A stretch of 64,000 bases of DNA from Limnohabitans sp. JirII-31 (GTDB lineage Bacteria; Pseudomonadota; Gammaproteobacteria; Burkholderiales; Burkholderiaceae_C). The first letter of the stretch is position 1. Each line of letters opens with the position of its first letter. Below, piece by piece: positions 17,326 to 26,111 of this stretch. Where the stretch lies: contig NZ_NESA01000014.1 of NCBI RefSeq assembly GCF_002778315.1, positions 1-64,000 on the forward strand, given 5' to 3'. The position numbers and the translations under genes were made by a program. The notes under the pieces are model-generated. The model worked only from the letters and a program-made list of their open reading frames with translations. It had not been told where the DNA came from and did not search any database.

Positions 17326-17343
17326 CCTTCAGCATACTGAAGG
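17326..17343. promoter_or_regulatory. Palindrome, candidate MarR operator
   Basis: CCTTCAGCATACTGAAGG has 7-bp arms around CATA. It lies 9 nt upstream of the GTG of the binding-protein gene, overlapping its ribosome site (GAAGGA), and about 75 nt upstream of marR. Binding here would block expression of the transport/oxygenase genes. Confidence 0.5.
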
Positions 17344-17352
17344 AAACCCTCC

Positions 17353-18522
17353 GTGACCCACCGTCGACTCCCCAAACGCGCCTTCCTGGTTCAACTGGCC
17401 TGTGCAGCAGCGTGTGTGCCCAGCTTGGCATTTGCACAAGCGCCCACCTTCAAAGTGGGTTTGATCCTGCCCATGACGGGTCCCTTTGCATCCACCGGTC
17501 GACAAATCGATGCCGCTGTGAAGCTCTACATGGCCGACAACGGCAGCGACGTGGCCGGACGCAAAATTGAAGTGATCTTGCGCGACGACGGCGGTGTGCC
17601 CGACCAATCCAAGCGCATCGCCCAAGAGCTGGTGGTCAACGACAAGGTCGATGTGCTGGCAGGCTTTGGCATCACGCCATCGGCCTTGGCCGTGGGCCCC
17701 ATTGCCACCCAAGGCAAAACCCCAGCCGTCATCATGGCCGCCGCCACCACCGGCATCGTGGCCACCTCGCCCTACCTGGTGCGCACCAGTTACACCTTGT
17801 CGCAGTCCGCTGGCACCATGGCCGAGTGGGTCAAACGCCAAAAAATTGGCCGAGTGATGACCATGGTCTCCGACTACGGCCCCGGCATTGACGCGGAGAA
17901 AACCTTCAAAGAACACGTCGAACGTGATGGCGGCAAAGTGGTGGGCGAAATTCGCGTGCCCATGCGCAACCCCGACTTCGCGCCCTATCTGCAAAAAATT
18001 CGCGACGAAAAACCCGACGCCTTGTTTGTGTTCATTCCCTCCGGCCCAGCGGTGAGTTTGATGAAGCAGTTCACGGAACGTGGCTTGGACAAAGCAGGCG
18101 TGAAGCTGATTGGCGATGGGGGGGTGACCGACGACGACACCTTGAACGACATGGGTGACGCCGCGCTGGGTGTGGTGACCTCGTTCCACTACTCGGCATC
18201 GCATGACTCGGCCTTGAACAAAAAATTTGTCGCTGCATTTGGCAAGGCCAACAACGGCATGCGTCCCAACTTCATGGCGGTGGGCGGCTACGACGGCATG
18301 CATGCCATCTACACCGCGCTCAAGGCCACCAAAGGTCAGGGCAAAGGCATGGACTTGGTGGATGCCATGAAGGGCCTGAGTTTTGAGAGCCCACGTGGGC
18401 CCATCCAAATCAGCGCACAAACACGCGACATCGTGCAAGACGTGTACATCCGAAAAGTTGAGCGTAAAAACGGACAACTCTGGAACACCGAGATCGACAC
18501 CGTCAAAGCCGTGACCCCTTGA
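17353..18522 (+). CDS. LivK-type ABC transporter substrate-binding protein
   Basis: A 389-residue periplasmic binding protein of the branched-chain amino-acid/aromatic-acid class (Peripla_BP type I). GTG start after GAAGGA. Signal peptide ends near SLAFAQ. Blocks: FKVGLILPMTGPFASTGRQI, VILRDDGGVPDQSKRIAQEL and GYDGMHAIYTALKAT. The permease and ATPase genes of a LIV-type system are not nearby, so it must share another transporter. The Rieske oxygenase gene follows 17 nt downstream, so the ligand is probably the aromatic substrate or a precursor. Confidence 0.87.
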   Translation: MTHRRLPKRAFLVQLACAAACVPSLAFAQAPTFKVGLILPMTGPFASTGRQIDAAVKLYMADNGSDVAGRKIEVILRDDGGVPDQSKRIAQELVVNDKVDVLAGFGITPSALAVGPIATQGKTPAVIMAAATTGIVATSPYLVRTSYTLSQSAGTMAEWVKRQKIGRVMTMVSDYGPGIDAEKTFKEHVERDGGKVVGEIRVPMRNPDFAPYLQKIRDEKPDALFVFIPSGPAVSLMKQFTERGLDKAGVKLIGDGGVTDDDTLNDMGDAALGVVTSFHYSASHDSALNKKFVAAFGKANNGMRPNFMAVGGYDGMHAIYTALKATKGQGKGMDLVDAMKGLSFESPRGPIQISAQTRDIVQDVYIRKVERKNGQLWNTEIDTVKAVTP

Positions 18523-18539
18523 GTTTGAGAGAACACACC

Positions 18540-19610
18540 ATGAATGCCCCCATACAACCGGTTCATCTGACACGACACACCCGAACCTTTCCCTTGAACC
18601 GGTGGTGGATCGCTGGTTTTTCTTGGGAGCTGAAAGACCAGCCTGTGGCACGCACCCTGCTGGGCAAGGCCATGGTGTTGTTTCGCACCCCCGACGGGCA
18701 GGTGGCGGCGCTGCAAGACCGCTGCTGCCACAAAGACTTGCCCTTGTCATGCGGCAAGGTCGAGGGGCGCGGCTTGCGCTGCGGCTACCACGGACTGCTG
18801 TACTCACACGAAGGCACGTGTGTAGAGATTCCGGGCCAAGACAAAATTCCGGCCAAGGCCAAAGTGGTGTCTTACCCCTTGCGCGAGAAAGACCAAATTT
18901 TGTGGGTGTGGGTAGGCGACACGCCCGATGCCAGCCCCCAAGATGAACCACCCGCCTACCCGGTGCACAGCGACCCCAAGTACAAATTTGGCGGCGACTG
19001 CTACCACTACGACGCGCCCTACATGCTGATCCACGAAAACCTGCTGGACTTGAGCCACCTGGGTTACGTCCACACCAAAACGATTGGTGGCAATCCCGCC
19101 ATCCACATGAACGCGAAGCTGACCGTGAGCCAAGAAGGCGATGTGGTCAAGGTCACGCGCTTGATGCCCAACTCAGAACCACCACCGACCTACACCGCAG
19201 CCTGGCCGTTCAAAGGCCGGGTGGACCGCTGGCAAGAGGTGGCATTTCATGTCACACATGAGCTGATCTGGACCGGTGCCATGGATGTGGGCTCGGGCAG
19301 CTACGACGACCCTAACCGTGAAGGCTTTCACATGCGCGGCTTGCACGGCGTGACGCCAGAGACCGACACCACCACGCATTACTTCTGGACCATTGCCACC
19401 AACCCGCACCCCGACAAAGACAACATCGTCGATCTGGTGGTCCAACAAACCGCCGCCACCTTTCTAGAAGACAAAGTCATCATCGAAGCGCAATGGCAAA
19501 ACCAGCAACGCTTTGGCCATCCGCCGCAACTCGACATCCACGTCGACGTCGGTCCCAACCGCGCCAAGCGCGTGGTCGAGCGCTTGCTGGCCAACGAGTC
19601 CAAGGCTTAG
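18540..19610 (+). CDS. Rieske non-haem iron oxygenase, vanillate O-demethylase-like alpha subunit
   Basis: A 356-residue ring-hydroxylating or O-demethylating oxygenase. The N-terminal Rieske domain has C62-x-H64 and C81-x-x-H84 (RCCHKD and CGYHG). The mononuclear iron site is in ENLLDLSHLGYVH (166-178), with H173 and H178. This fits the VanA/PobA-type class more than the large dioxygenases. The start is an ATG after GAGAG; an in-frame TTG upstream is rejected. A reductase partner gene is missing next to it, so an unlinked reductase must serve it. It overlaps the end of the convergent LysR gene by 4 nt. Confidence 0.9.
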   Translation: MNAPIQPVHLTRHTRTFPLNRWWIAGFSWELKDQPVARTLLGKAMVLFRTPDGQVAALQDRCCHKDLPLSCGKVEGRGLRCGYHGLLYSHEGTCVEIPGQDKIPAKAKVVSYPLREKDQILWVWVGDTPDASPQDEPPAYPVHSDPKYKFGGDCYHYDAPYMLIHENLLDLSHLGYVHTKTIGGNPAIHMNAKLTVSQEGDVVKVTRLMPNSEPPPTYTAAWPFKGRVDRWQEVAFHVTHELIWTGAMDVGSGSYDDPNREGFHMRGLHGVTPETDTTTHYFWTIATNPHPDKDNIVDLVVQQTAATFLEDKVIIEAQWQNQQRFGHPPQLDIHVDVGPNRAKRVVERLLANESKA

Positions 19611-20497
19611 TGGGAACCGTAATGCTGCTGCACCAAACGGCGCAGCAGCTCCAAGCCATAGCGCGTGAGCTGGGTGGCGGGTCGCGCCTTGGGCACCGCC
19701 ACCGTGAAGCGGTTGCGAATTTGCGGTGAGGTGATCTGCGCCACATGCGGTGGCAAGTGACTTGGCCACGACTTCAAGGCACTCACGGGCAACACGGTGT
19801 TGGCCACCCCTCGGGCCACCAGAGGCAGCACGGTTTGGATCGAGTCCACCTCAGCCACCACGCGCAGCATCACACCACGCGGTTGCACTGCGTCTTCGAG
19901 CAACTGGCGCAAAGCGTGTGGGCCGCTGGGCAACACCAACTCGTATTGCCCCACATCGGCCAGTTTGATGCGCGCAGGCAGCGCGTGTGACGAGATCAAC
20001 ACCAGGTCTTCCCGCACCAAGGTCTCCAGCGTCAACTGGGGCGAGTGGGGCGGGTCAAACAACACCGCCAAATCAATACGCCCAGCAATCAACCACTCGC
20101 GCAAAGGCACGCTCAAACCTTCGGCAATGCTGATGGACGCGTCGGGGAACTGCTGCCGAAAGCTCTGCACCAGGTCGGTCGTCATGGTGTGCGCCACACG
20201 CGGGGGCAAGCCAATCGTCAAACGACCGTGTGGGCTTTTGTGGCGCTCAAGCATGTCGGCCTTGGCACGCGCCACGCCTTCAAACAAACCGCGTGCATGA
20301 CCGAGCAAGGCCAAACCCGTTTCGGTGGGCTCCACGCCACGGCCGTGGCGGGTCAACAAGCGGTGACCGGTTTCTTCTTCCAGCAAGGCAATTTGTCGGC
20401 TCAAGGCCGGTTGCGACATGTCCAAAATCGCTGCCGCACGGCTCAAACTGCCGGCATCAATGACCGCTACAAAGTATTCCAAGCGTTGCAAGTTCAT
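19607..20497 (-). CDS. LysR-family transcriptional regulator
   Basis: A 296-residue LTTR: N-terminal HTH at about 1-60 (LEYFVAVIDAGSLSRAAAIL, QPALSRQIALLEEE) and a C-terminal periplasmic-binding-like effector domain from about residue 90. It is divergent from the LigI-like hydrolase gene and the long catabolic operon at 20.6-28.2 kb, so it is the probable activator of that operon, responding to a pathway intermediate. The 111-bp gap contains short direct repeats but I cannot name a definite T-N11-A site. Confidence 0.9.
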   Translation of the reverse strand: MNLQRLEYFVAVIDAGSLSRAAAILDMSQPALSRQIALLEEETGHRLLTRHGRGVEPTETGLALLGHARGLFEGVARAKADMLERHKSPHGRLTIGLPPRVAHTMTTDLVQSFRQQFPDASISIAEGLSVPLREWLIAGRIDLAVLFDPPHSPQLTLETLVREDLVLISSHALPARIKLADVGQYELVLPSGPHALRQLLEDAVQPRGVMLRVVAEVDSIQTVLPLVARGVANTVLPVSALKSWPSHLPPHVAQITSPQIRNRFTVAVPKARPATQLTRYGLELLRRLVQQHYGSH

Positions 20498-20542
20498 GCG
20501 GTGCGCAAACCCTTCCAGTCATTCATCTCAACTATCCGCTTT

Positions 20543-20556
20543 ACTGATAACTGATA
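20543..20556. repeat. Tandem ACTGATA repeat in the LysR/catabolic operon gap
   Basis: Two head-to-tail copies of ACTGATA. They lie about 46 nt upstream of lysR's start and 53 nt upstream of the hydrolase start, where a LysR site or promoter element is expected. Confidence 0.35.
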
Positions 20557-20582
20557 TTTACAAAAGGTCAATTCTAGGGCGG

Positions 20583-20606
20583 CAATTGCACCCAAAATTG
20601 CACCCA
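20583..20606 (+). repeat. 12-bp tandem repeat just before the operon start
   Basis: CAATTGCACCCA followed directly by AAATTGCACCCA (11 of 12 identical), ending 2 nt before the ATG of the hydrolase gene. It occupies the ribosome-binding position, where no Shine-Dalgarno sequence is seen. Confidence 0.5.
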
Positions 20607-20608
20607 CC

Positions 20609-21499
20609 ATGACACCCACCCCCACCCCCGTTCAAACCTACATGACCACCCCGTCTCAGCCGGGCTGGCAACTGCCCGCCCACGCGTGCGACGCACATGT
20701 GCATGTGTTCGGCCCCACGGCCCGTTTCCCCTACGTGCCTGGGCTGCAAAAAGTTCCGGCAGATGCCCCCAAAGAAGCCTTGTTTGCCTGGCACCAGCGC
20801 CTGGGCTTTGCGCGCTGCGTGGTGGTGCAATCCGCCGTGCACGGCATGGACAACCGCGTGGTGGAAGAAACCTTGCAAGCCGGCGGCGGTCGTTACCTCG
20901 GCGTAGCCCTGGTACCTGTGGACGTGGGTCTGCCTGAGTTGCAACGCTTGGCAGGGCTGGGCTTTCGTGGCGTGCGCTTTAACTTCATGAAACACTTGGG
21001 CGCAGGTGCCGACCCACAGGCCCTGATTGCCCTCACCCACCGCTTGGCCGATTGCCAGATGCACTTGCAGGTGCATTTTGAAAGCAGCTTGATCCACACC
21101 TTGGGCGACGTCTTCAAACAGTCGGCCGTGCCGGTGGTGATTGACCACATGGCCCGTGTCGACGCCACGCTGGGCGCACAGCATGCCGACTTCCAGGCGC
21201 TGTGCCATTTGCTGGACAAGCCGATGTTCCACGTCAAGGTCAGCGGCATCGACCGCATCGACGAGAAAGTTCCTCTGGCCTCGCCGCCTTACCCACACGG
21301 TGTGGCGCTGGCCAAGTATTTGGTCGACACCTTCCCCACCCAATGCGTGTGGGGCAGTGACTGGCCTCACCCCAACCACACCCACGTGCCCGATGACGGC
21401 GTGCTGACTGACGCCATCCAGCGCATCGCCACCACGCCCGCCCTGGTGCAAGCGCTGTTGGTGGACAACCCGCAAGCGCTCTACCGCTTTGAACACTGA
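20609..21499 (+). CDS. Amidohydrolase-family hydrolase, 2-pyrone-4,6-dicarboxylate hydrolase (LigI)-like
   Basis: A 296-residue TIM-barrel hydrolase of the amidohydrolase_2 type. The N-terminal metal/acid motif is CDAHVHVFGP (D28, H30, H32), with later VDHMARVD and the strand-8 aspartate in GSDWPHPNH. LigI-type enzymes open lactone rings formed during aromatic ring degradation; related members act on other lactones or dicarboxylates. It is the first gene of a plus-strand operon with an SDR, Bug proteins and CMD-family proteins. The start could also be the ATG at 20642; neither has a ribosome site. Confidence 0.85.
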   Translation: MTPTPTPVQTYMTTPSQPGWQLPAHACDAHVHVFGPTARFPYVPGLQKVPADAPKEALFAWHQRLGFARCVVVQSAVHGMDNRVVEETLQAGGGRYLGVALVPVDVGLPELQRLAGLGFRGVRFNFMKHLGAGADPQALIALTHRLADCQMHLQVHFESSLIHTLGDVFKQSAVPVVIDHMARVDATLGAQHADFQALCHLLDKPMFHVKVSGIDRIDEKVPLASPPYPHGVALAKYLVDTFPTQCVWGSDWPHPNHTHVPDDGVLTDAIQRIATTPALVQALLVDNPQALYRFEH

Positions 21500-21515
21500 A
21501 CCACAAGGACACCCC

Positions 21516-22328
21516 ATGACAGGACGTATGCAAGACAAAGTGGTGCTGGTCACTGGCGCAGGCTCGGTGGGCCCGGGCTGGGGCAATGGCCGGGCCATCT
21601 CGGTGCGCATGGTGCAAGAAGGCGCGCGCGTGATGGCGCTTGACCGTGAACAAGCGCGACTGGAAGAAACCCTCTCACGCGCCCAAGCCGTGACAGGCGT
21701 CAACCAAGGCCAAATTTCCTCCATGACCTGTGATGTCACCAGCAGCGATTCCATCGCCCAAGCGGTGCGCGCCACCGTCGAAAAATTTGGCCGCATCGAT
21801 GTACTCATCAACAACGTCGGCGGCTCGGCACCCGGTGGGCCTGTTGAGATGAGCGAAGAGGTGTGGCACGCACAAATTGGCCACAACCTCACCAGCGTGT
21901 TTTTGACCTGCAAGCATGTGCTCCCGCTGATGGAAGCACAAGGGTCTGGTGCCATCGTCAACATGGCGTCCACCTCGGGTATCCGCTGGACAGGCGCGGC
22001 CCAAGTGGCCTACGCCGCCACCAAGGCGGCGGTGATTCAAATGGGCCGCGTGATTGCGGTGCAGTACGCCAAAAAGGGCGTGCGCGTGAACACCGTGGTG
22101 CCGGGTCAGTTGCACACCCCGATGGTGGAAACCCGCTTGGCCAAACAACGCTCAGGGGGCGATGTCGAGGCCTTGCTGGCCCAGCGCCAATCACGCATCC
22201 CCTTGCCCTTCATGGGCGACGGCCAAGACACGGCCAACGCCGTGCTGTTTTTGGCCAGCGATGAGGCACGCTTCATCACTGGCACCGAAATCATTGTCGA
22301 CGGCGGCATGTCCGTGCGCTGCGATTAA
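21516..22328 (+). CDS. Short-chain dehydrogenase/reductase
   Basis: A 270-residue classical-type SDR. The cofactor motif is TGAGSVGPGWGNGRA, longer than the usual TGxxxGIG but seen in a subgroup of SDRs. NNVGG, the catalytic serine in NMASTSG and YAATK follow; the C-terminus has TGTEIIVDGGMSVR. ATG after AAGGAC, 16 nt from the hydrolase stop. It probably oxidises or reduces a hydroxyl/keto intermediate of the same pathway. Cytoplasmic. Confidence 0.9.
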   Translation: MTGRMQDKVVLVTGAGSVGPGWGNGRAISVRMVQEGARVMALDREQARLEETLSRAQAVTGVNQGQISSMTCDVTSSDSIAQAVRATVEKFGRIDVLINNVGGSAPGGPVEMSEEVWHAQIGHNLTSVFLTCKHVLPLMEAQGSGAIVNMASTSGIRWTGAAQVAYAATKAAVIQMGRVIAVQYAKKGVRVNTVVPGQLHTPMVETRLAKQRSGGDVEALLAQRQSRIPLPFMGDGQDTANAVLFLASDEARFITGTEIIVDGGMSVRCD

Positions 22329-22345
22329 CCCCCAAGGAGACTCTC

Positions 22346-23314
22346 ATGACACGCTTCACCAAACGCGGCCTGCACAAATTACTGGCCCTGAGTTTGCTGG
22401 CAGGTTTTGCCACTTTCGCGTCAGCGCAAACCAAGATCACTCGCATCTTGGTGGCCTTTCCGCCCGGCGGTCCGGTGGACTTTGTGGCCCGCACACTGAC
22501 CGATCAACTGAGCAAAGAACTGGGCCACCAAGTGATGGTCGAAAACAAAGCCGGGGCCAACGGCGCGATTGCCGCCGACACCATGCTCAAAGCGCCCGCC
22601 GATGGTCAAACCTTGTGGCTCACCAGTGTGGGCGCAGTGGCCATCAACCCCTCGCTCTACCCCAACCTCGCCTACGACCCAGTGCGCGACTTGGCCCCCG
22701 TGTCGTTGGTGGTGAACAACGTGGAAATGTTGGTGGTCAACCCCAACAACCCCGTCAACACCCCGCAAGAGTTCATTGCAGCGGCCAAGCTCAAGCGCGT
22801 GACCATGGCGTCGTCTGGCACCGGCAGCGTGCCGCACTTGGCCATGGAGCTGTTGGCTGACGCCACCCACACCGACTTGGTTCACATCCCCTACAAAGGC
22901 GCGGCACCCGCGATCACCGATGTGATGGCTGGCCATGTGGATGGTTTCTTTGGCGACATTCCCGGCCTGATGGGCCAAGTGCGCAACGGCAAGCTCAAGC
23001 CGGTGGCGATTGCGGCCACACGCCGTCACCCCCTGTTCCCCGATGTCAAAACCTTCCAGGAAATTGGTGTGCCCGGCGTGGACTCGGACAACTGGTATGC
23101 CTTGTTTGCGCACAAGAACACCCCCCCCGCAGAGCTTGAACGCCTCAACCAAGCCGTGCGTCGCACCCTTGCGAGCGAGAGCGTGCGCAGCAAGCTGATT
23201 GCCTCGGGCGCCGAGCCTGCCGCCACCAGCCCAACCGAGCTGAGCACTCTGCTGAAAAACGACATGGCCAAGTGGGGCCGTGTGATTCGCCTCAAGAAAA
23301 TCACCGCGGACTGA
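22346..23314 (+). CDS. Bug-family (TctC) periplasmic solute-binding protein
   Basis: A 322-residue binding protein; signal peptide ends near FASAQ. Blocks: ILVAFPPGGPVDFVARTL, GANGAIAADTMLKAPADGQTLW, MASSGTGSVPHLAMELL and HIPYKGAAPAITDVMAGHVDGFF. AAGGAG precedes the ATG. First of three Bug proteins in this operon, presumably binding a pathway substrate. The membrane subunits are not in the window. Confidence 0.9.
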   Translation: MTRFTKRGLHKLLALSLLAGFATFASAQTKITRILVAFPPGGPVDFVARTLTDQLSKELGHQVMVENKAGANGAIAADTMLKAPADGQTLWLTSVGAVAINPSLYPNLAYDPVRDLAPVSLVVNNVEMLVVNPNNPVNTPQEFIAAAKLKRVTMASSGTGSVPHLAMELLADATHTDLVHIPYKGAAPAITDVMAGHVDGFFGDIPGLMGQVRNGKLKPVAIAATRRHPLFPDVKTFQEIGVPGVDSDNWYALFAHKNTPPAELERLNQAVRRTLASESVRSKLIASGAEPAATSPTELSTLLKNDMAKWGRVIRLKKITAD

Positions 23315-23343
23315 CACCTCCAACATCCACACGCACACACACC

Positions 23344-23868
23344 ATGACACACACTGCACGCATCACCCCCATCACGCCTGGCACACGCCCTGAACTGGCT
23401 GAACTCGAAGCCAAGATCGTGGCCAAACGCGGCAAGGTCACGCCGCTCTACCAATACCTGCTCAACAGCCCCGACATGGCCCAAGGTTGGGAAGAGTTCA
23501 CCCGCGCCGTGCGTCAGCGCAACAGCTTGCCTGGCGATTTACGCGAGCTGGTGATCTTGCGCGTGGCCGTGCTCAACCGTGCGCATTACGAGTTTGATGC
23601 CCACGTGCCCTTCGCCTTGAAAGAAGGCATGGCTGCGCACAAAGTCGAGGCCGTGAAAGAAACACCCATCTCGTCACAGTTCACCGAGCTGGAGCAACTG
23701 GTGCTCGAGCTCACCGACACCATGACCCGCGACATCGACGTGCCCGAGCCCTTGTTTGCCCGCATCCATGAACACTTCCAAGGCCAGGCGCTGCTCGACT
23801 TGTGCATCACCATCGGGGCCTACAACATGGTCTCGCGTGTGTTGGTCGCGTTGCACATTGGGCACTGA
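23344..23868 (+). CDS. Carboxymuconolactone decarboxylase (CMD)-family protein, cysteine-free
   Basis: A 174-residue all-helical protein of the CMD/AhpD superfamily. Residues about 50-100 hold ELVILRVAVLNRAHYEFDAHVPFALKEG. The CxxC pair of the peroxidase-type (AhpD) members is absent, so an AhpD role is unlikely; the YEFDAH segment fits the gamma-CMD-like branch. It belongs to the catabolic operon and has a distant partner of the same family two genes on. The start at 23344 is inferred from the conserved beginning; no clear ribosome site. Confidence 0.82.
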   Translation: MTHTARITPITPGTRPELAELEAKIVAKRGKVTPLYQYLLNSPDMAQGWEEFTRAVRQRNSLPGDLRELVILRVAVLNRAHYEFDAHVPFALKEGMAAHKVEAVKETPISSQFTELEQLVLELTDTMTRDIDVPEPLFARIHEHFQGQALLDLCITIGAYNMVSRVLVALHIGH

Positions 23869-23869
23869 C

Positions 23870-24481
23870 ATGCCAACACAACTGTGTGACGCCTTGCTGC
23901 TGAAAACCAGCCACCCGTACCCGCCAGGCACCGTGGCACGCTGGCACGACACCATGGCAGACACCCCCTTGGCACAAGCCAGGGTGCAAAGTGTGGCCAC
24001 GGCCAATGCCGAGAACGGCCAGCCCATGCACCACATCTACCTGCACCTGCCCCAAGCCACCGAGCTAGCCCTCAGCGACTGTGTGGCGTTTGAAAAACGC
24101 TGGCATGCCTTGACAGGCCACAGTGCCGAGGTGTCGCGCCTACGTGAAATGCTGCGCTGTGAAGGCGCCAGCTTTGGCGACACACCCGGCGTGCACTATG
24201 TGGTCGAAACCGACACCGACGACGGCTGGCAAGCAGAGATCTTCAACTGGTACGACCAAGAACACATGCCCGGCCTGGCCCGTGTGCCAGGCTGCATCTT
24301 GGCGCGCCGCCTGGTCAACCTCGACCACGCGCCCTACTCTTTCGCCTGCTACGACCTGGCGAGCAAGGAGACGCTGGGCTCCCCCCCGTGGCTGGCTGTG
24401 CGTGGCACCGCGTGGAGCGACAAATGCCGCCCACACTTTGTGAACACGCTGCGCACCATGTTTGAAAACCCCAACGCCTGA
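23870..24481 (+). CDS. EthD/DUF4286-like dimeric alpha/beta-barrel protein
   Basis: A 203-residue protein starting 1 nt after the upstream stop. I recognise only the C-terminal half: VETDTDDGWQAEIFNWYDQEHMPGLARVPG matches the ferredoxin-like dimeric alpha/beta-barrel fold (EthD and DUF4286 relatives), where the W-Y-x-x-E-H segment is typical. The N-terminal half (MPTQLCDALLLKTS, then EKRWHALTGHS) may be a second degenerate copy. No signal or membrane segment. Context, between two CMD-family genes, suggests a small pathway enzyme acting on a ring or lactone intermediate. The function is not known. Confidence 0.7.
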   Translation: MPTQLCDALLLKTSHPYPPGTVARWHDTMADTPLAQARVQSVATANAENGQPMHHIYLHLPQATELALSDCVAFEKRWHALTGHSAEVSRLREMLRCEGASFGDTPGVHYVVETDTDDGWQAEIFNWYDQEHMPGLARVPGCILARRLVNLDHAPYSFACYDLASKETLGSPPWLAVRGTAWSDKCRPHFVNTLRTMFENPNA

Positions 24482-24490
24482 GGACTGCCC

Positions 24491-25081
24491 ATGACCGAAC
24501 GCTTCTCGCAACTGCGCTACGAAGACCTCGCCCCCGAGGTCCAGCCACTGGCCGACGACATCCTCAAAGTCTCCAGCGCGGCACTGGGTGGTCCCTACAA
24601 CGCCTTGCTGCGCAGCCCCGACATGGCGCGGCGCTGCTTTGACTTTCTGGATTACCTGCGCTTCAAAACCTCGGTCAGCAAACGCTTGAACGAATTTGCC
24701 ATCCTCATCCAGGCCCGCATTGCCAATGCGCAATACGAGTGGTGGGCGCACGACCCGATTGCGCAAAAAGCCGGTTTATCACCCGCCATCATTGAACAGC
24801 TGCGTCAATGCCAACGCCCGCAAGGCATGCAAGACGACGAGGCCTTGGTGTATGACTTTTGCATCCAGCTCAGCCTGAACCACCGCGTGCCCGACGACCT
24901 GTGGCAACGCGCCATCCACAGCCTGGGCGAGCAAGCGGTGGTCGACCTCACCGTGCTCTCAGGCACCTATGTGATGGTGTCGATGTTGCTCAACGCCACC
25001 CAAGTGGGCATTCCCAACGGGGGCGCAGAGCCCTTGGAGGTCATGTCACCGCTGGACATTCGCCAACGTTTGCTGAGCTGA
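24491..25081 (+). CDS. Carboxymuconolactone decarboxylase-family protein, cysteine-free (second)
   Basis: A 196-residue helical protein of the CMD superfamily. The core at about 65-110 reads RLNEFAILIQARIANAQYEWWAH, and a second block is DLTVLSGTYVMVSMLLNATQVG. No CxxC. It differs clearly in sequence from the paralogue at 23344, so the pair is not a recent duplication and may form distinct enzymes or a hetero-oligomer. ATG 9 nt after the upstream stop. Confidence 0.82.
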   Translation: MTERFSQLRYEDLAPEVQPLADDILKVSSAALGGPYNALLRSPDMARRCFDFLDYLRFKTSVSKRLNEFAILIQARIANAQYEWWAHDPIAQKAGLSPAIIEQLRQCQRPQGMQDDEALVYDFCIQLSLNHRVPDDLWQRAIHSLGEQAVVDLTVLSGTYVMVSMLLNATQVGIPNGGAEPLEVMSPLDIRQRLLS

Positions 25082-25112
25082 GTTCTGTCACGTGTTCAAC
25101 CAGGAGTTTGTC

Positions 25113-26072
25113 ATGCGCCAACCGACTTGGAAGATCAGTTTGATGGGCCTGTTGCTGTGTGCAGCCCAAGCTTGGGCACAAAGCAACACCGTGCGCTTGG
25201 TGGTGCCGTTTGCCACGGGTGGCCCCACCGACATCGCGGCACGGGTGATTGCGCCGCTGCTGTCCGAAGCCATGGGCAAGCCCGTGATCGTGGACAACCG
25301 CGTGGGTGCCACCGGCGCCATTGGGGCCGAGTATGTGGCGCGTGCGCCTGCTGATGGCCAGACGATTTTGTTTGGCACCAGCAGCATCATGGCGGCCAAC
25401 CCAGCGCTTATGCCCAAACTCTCGTTCGACCCCGTGCGCGACTTTGCGCCGGTGAGCCTGATCGCCACGATTGAAAACATCTTGGTGGTACACCCCTCGG
25501 TGCCTGCCAACAATGTGCAAGAGTTCATCCGTTACGCCAAAGACAACCCCGGCAAACTGTTTTACGGCTCCTCGGGCATTGGCAGCACCTACCACCTGGG
25601 TGCCGAGATGTTTGCCCACATGACCAAGACGCAGCTCTCGCATGTGCCCTACAAGGGCCAGGGGCCGGCAGCCCAAGACTTGTTGGCTGGCCATTTGCAG
25701 CTGATGTTCGATGCCTTCAACTCGGCAGTGCCCAACATCAAGGCAGGCCGCGTCAAGGCGCTGGGCATTGCCAGCGCCAAACGTCACCCCGAGTTGCCTG
25801 ACCTGCCCACCATCAGCGAACAAGGTGTGCCCGGCTACGTGACCACCATCTGGATTGCCTTCTTTTTGCCGGCCAAAACACCCACGGCGGTGGTGGAGAA
25901 AATGAACGCTGATTTGAAAACCATTTTGCAACGCCCCGATGTGCGCGAACGCTTTGCCAAATTGGGCATGCAGTCGGCCAGCTCCAGCGCCGGCGAACTC
26001 GACACCTTGCTCAAACAAGAATTGGCCTTGTGGAGCCGCGTCGTCAAAGACGGCAACATCAAACCCGAATAA
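25113..26072 (+). CDS. Bug-family (TctC) periplasmic solute-binding protein
   Basis: A 319-residue protein with signal peptide ending AQAWAQ. Blocks: RLVVPFATGGPTDIAARVI, GATGAIGAEYVARAPADGQT, YGSSGIGSTYHLGAEMF and VPYKGQGPAAQDLL. ATG chosen after CAGGAG; an in-frame upstream start (25092) would only extend the signal. Second Bug protein of the operon. Confidence 0.9.
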   Translation: MRQPTWKISLMGLLLCAAQAWAQSNTVRLVVPFATGGPTDIAARVIAPLLSEAMGKPVIVDNRVGATGAIGAEYVARAPADGQTILFGTSSIMAANPALMPKLSFDPVRDFAPVSLIATIENILVVHPSVPANNVQEFIRYAKDNPGKLFYGSSGIGSTYHLGAEMFAHMTKTQLSHVPYKGQGPAAQDLLAGHLQLMFDAFNSAVPNIKAGRVKALGIASAKRHPELPDLPTISEQGVPGYVTTIWIAFFLPAKTPTAVVEKMNADLKTILQRPDVRERFAKLGMQSASSSAGELDTLLKQELALWSRVVKDGNIKPE

Positions 26073-26111
26073 CCCGTATCAACACACCTATCAACACCCT
26101 GAGAGACACAC

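Noticed and set aside
17329..18951. A 540-codon open frame on the minus strand
   Set aside because: It lies wholly opposite the LivK-type and Rieske genes, whose proteins are clearly recognisable. It has no family features and is rich in H, G and V, as expected for antisense frames of GC-rich genes.
20558..21973. A 471-codon open frame on the minus strand
   Set aside because: Antisense to the LigI-like hydrolase and SDR genes; low-complexity composition, no domain and no ribosome site.
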